This document shows, one piece after another, positions 22,617 through 23,289 of a stretch of DNA of 23,289 nt (within the stretch, counting starts at the first letter, position 1; every line of letters starts with the position of its first letter). The notes beneath the pieces were generated by a model, which made no database searches, was not told the DNA's origin, and saw only the letters and a program-made list of their open reading frames with translations. Made by a program: the position numbers and the translations under genes. The stretch comes from JADFXI01 sp050011415 (GTDB lineage Bacteria; Nitrospirota; Thermodesulfovibrionia; Thermodesulfovibrionales; Dissulfurispiraceae). The stretch spans positions 1-23,289 of the forward strand of contig JBEKJD010000011.1 of NCBI GenBank assembly GCA_050011415.1. Reading direction: 5' to 3'.

Positions 22617-23129
22617 TTTTATCGGCAATCCTGCTGCGAGAAAATAAACTTCATCAGCAGTAGCGGCAATTTGCTGGTTCAACATGCCGGCAATATCTCT
22701 GAACTCCCGGGCCATTCTGTTATCAGGGACGATTCCAAGCCCTACCTCGTTTGAAACTATAAACACCGATGAGCGGCATGAGGAAAGGGCATCAATGAGC
22801 GCCCGCGCTTTCCCTTCAACATCATCATTGCCAAGCATAAGGTTGGTAATCCAGAGTGTAAGACAATCAATGAGGAGCACATCATACGTTTCCTGAATTC
22901 TTGCAATCAAATCTCCGAGGTGTACAGGCTCCTCGAACAAATGCCATTCAGTGGAACGCTCTGCCTTATGACGGGCAATCCTTTGCTCCATTTCCGCATC
23001 CAGCGCCAGCGCTGTTGCAATATATGCCTTGGTTCCCGGATTGCCGGATGCTGCTTCAAGGGCAAAACGGCTTTTACCGCTCCTGGCCCCTCCGAGTATG
23101 AAAAATATCTTCCCTTTGACATTCCCCAT
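22608..23129 (-). CDS. cobU: Adenosylcobinamide kinase / adenosylcobinamide-phosphate guanylyltransferase
   Basis: The 173-residue protein has the P-loop GGARSGKS (13-20), AYIATA, RIARHKAERSTEWHLFEEP with H54 in place of the histidine that is guanylylated in Salmonella CobU, LLIDCLTLWITNL and VSNEVGLGIVPDNRMAREFRD. It phosphorylates adenosylcobinamide and adds GMP to form the GDP-activated intermediate used by CobS. ATG 23129 follows the TAA of the thiC-like gene with no gap, so the two are co-translated. The last residues (IKIK) are read from the edge of an AT-rich repeat. Confidence 0.96.
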   Translation of the reverse strand: MGNVKGKIFFILGGARSGKSRFALEAASGNPGTKAYIATALALDAEMEQRIARHKAERSTEWHLFEEPVHLGDLIARIQETYDVLLIDCLTLWITNLMLGNDDVEGKARALIDALSSCRSSVFIVSNEVGLGIVPDNRMAREFRDIAGMLNQQIAATADEVYFLAAGLPIKIK

Positions 23130-23289
23130 TTAATGCTTGTCTGACCCTTTCATGTCGCCGGTAAACATATCTTTAAGTATATCATTCGCACAAAATTTTC
23201 CACACATGGTGCACGAGTGCTCACTGCCGTTGCCCCTCTTGTTCTTTATTTCCCTTGCCCGTTCCGAATCAATGCATAAAGAGAACTGG
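23130..23289 (-). CDS. ThiC/BzaF-family radical SAM protein, C-terminal 52 residues only
   Basis: Only the 3' end lies in the window. The frame reads FSLCIDSERAREIKN and then HSCTMCGKFCAND before a short tail and TAA. A C-terminal cysteine motif after a DxxRA segment is the signature of ThiC-type radical SAM enzymes. The spacing here is CxxCxxxC, one residue shorter than the CxxCxxxxC of E. coli ThiC. ThiC makes the thiamine pyrimidine from aminoimidazole ribotide; its relatives BzaF and BzaA/B make 5-hydroxybenzimidazole, the precursor of the cobalamin lower base. Being directly joined to cobU, and upstream of cobT, this copy may well serve lower-ligand synthesis. The fragment is too short to decide between ThiC and BzaF. 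Confidence 0.75.
   Translation of the reverse strand, partial: QFSLCIDSERAREIKNKRGNGSEHSCTMCGKFCANDILKDMFTGDMKGSDKH

Noticed and set aside
22617..23289. Cobalamin riboswitch at the right end
   Set aside because: The cobU and thiC-like genes abut with no leader, so no riboswitch can fit; it would lie beyond the window if present.
1..23289. CRISPR arrays, tRNA or rRNA genes
   Set aside because: No regular spaced repeats and no tRNA- or rRNA-like sequence were found on either strand by reading.

Overview
The window joins two unlike pieces of DNA. Bases 1 to about 5010 are AT-rich accessory DNA: a sampled 60-base line at 3301 has 19 G/C, against 34 in a line at 12361. Bases 5136-23289 are one long minus-strand operon for anaerobic (early cobalt insertion) cobalamin synthesis. 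The gene set (CbiX, CbiD, CbiG, CbiE-T and a ThiC-like protein) points to an anaerobic bacterium. The order of the operon, the CbiX-CbiC and CbiG-CbiH fusions and the small in-frame repeats inside genes would suit a Nitrospirota- or Desulfobacterota-like genome. That assignment is an inference from general familiarity, not a search.

Left accessory region. A TIR-domain gene runs leftward off the window edge (1-672). It diverges from a rightward two-gene cassette: a DUF1848 protein carrying a C-terminal CxxxCxxC motif of radical-SAM type (1140-2069), then, one base later, a 979-residue protein with a reverse transcriptase core (2071-5010). The RT has an N-terminal region resembling a SAM methyltransferase fold and a long helical C-terminal region, the general build of UG/Abi defence RTs. 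The 467-base divergent spacer has no convincing gene but holds candidate promoters, a palindrome and small hairpins. TIR proteins and UG/Abi RTs are both known defence components, so I read this as a defence island. The RT plus DUF1848 pairing is not one I recognise and is the best candidate here for an undescribed system.

Cobalamin operon. Read in its own direction (23289 to 5136) the order is: thiC-like (3' end only), cobU, cobT, cobS, cobC, cobQ, cbiB, cobD, cbiA, cbiX-cbiC, cbiQ, cbiO, cobO, cbiD, cbiE-cbiT, cbiL, an HD-domain hydrolase, cbiF, cbiG-cbiH. Most neighbours overlap by 1-22 bases or abut, so transcription and translation are probably coupled. Together they cover cobalt uptake (CbiQ/CbiO), cobalt insertion (CbiX), corrin ring methylation and contraction (CbiL, H, F, G, D, E, T), methyl migration (CbiC), amidation (CbiA, CobQ), adenosylation (CobO), linker and lower-loop assembly (CobD, CbiB, CobU, CobT, CobS, CobC) and perhaps lower-ligand base synthesis (ThiC-like). 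Precorrin-6A reductase (CbiJ/CobK), CbiM/CbiN and the uroporphyrinogen methyltransferase are not in this window. No cobalamin riboswitch is visible; the operon start lies beyond the right edge.

Repeats. The operon carries several small repeat insertions: a 160-bp MITE-like element between cobT and cobS, an AT-rich inverted repeat between cobU and cobT, and in-frame repeat-derived segments within cbiA (two), cbiD (two) and cbiE (one). The in-gene copies appear to sit in linkers or loops and leave the reading frame open.
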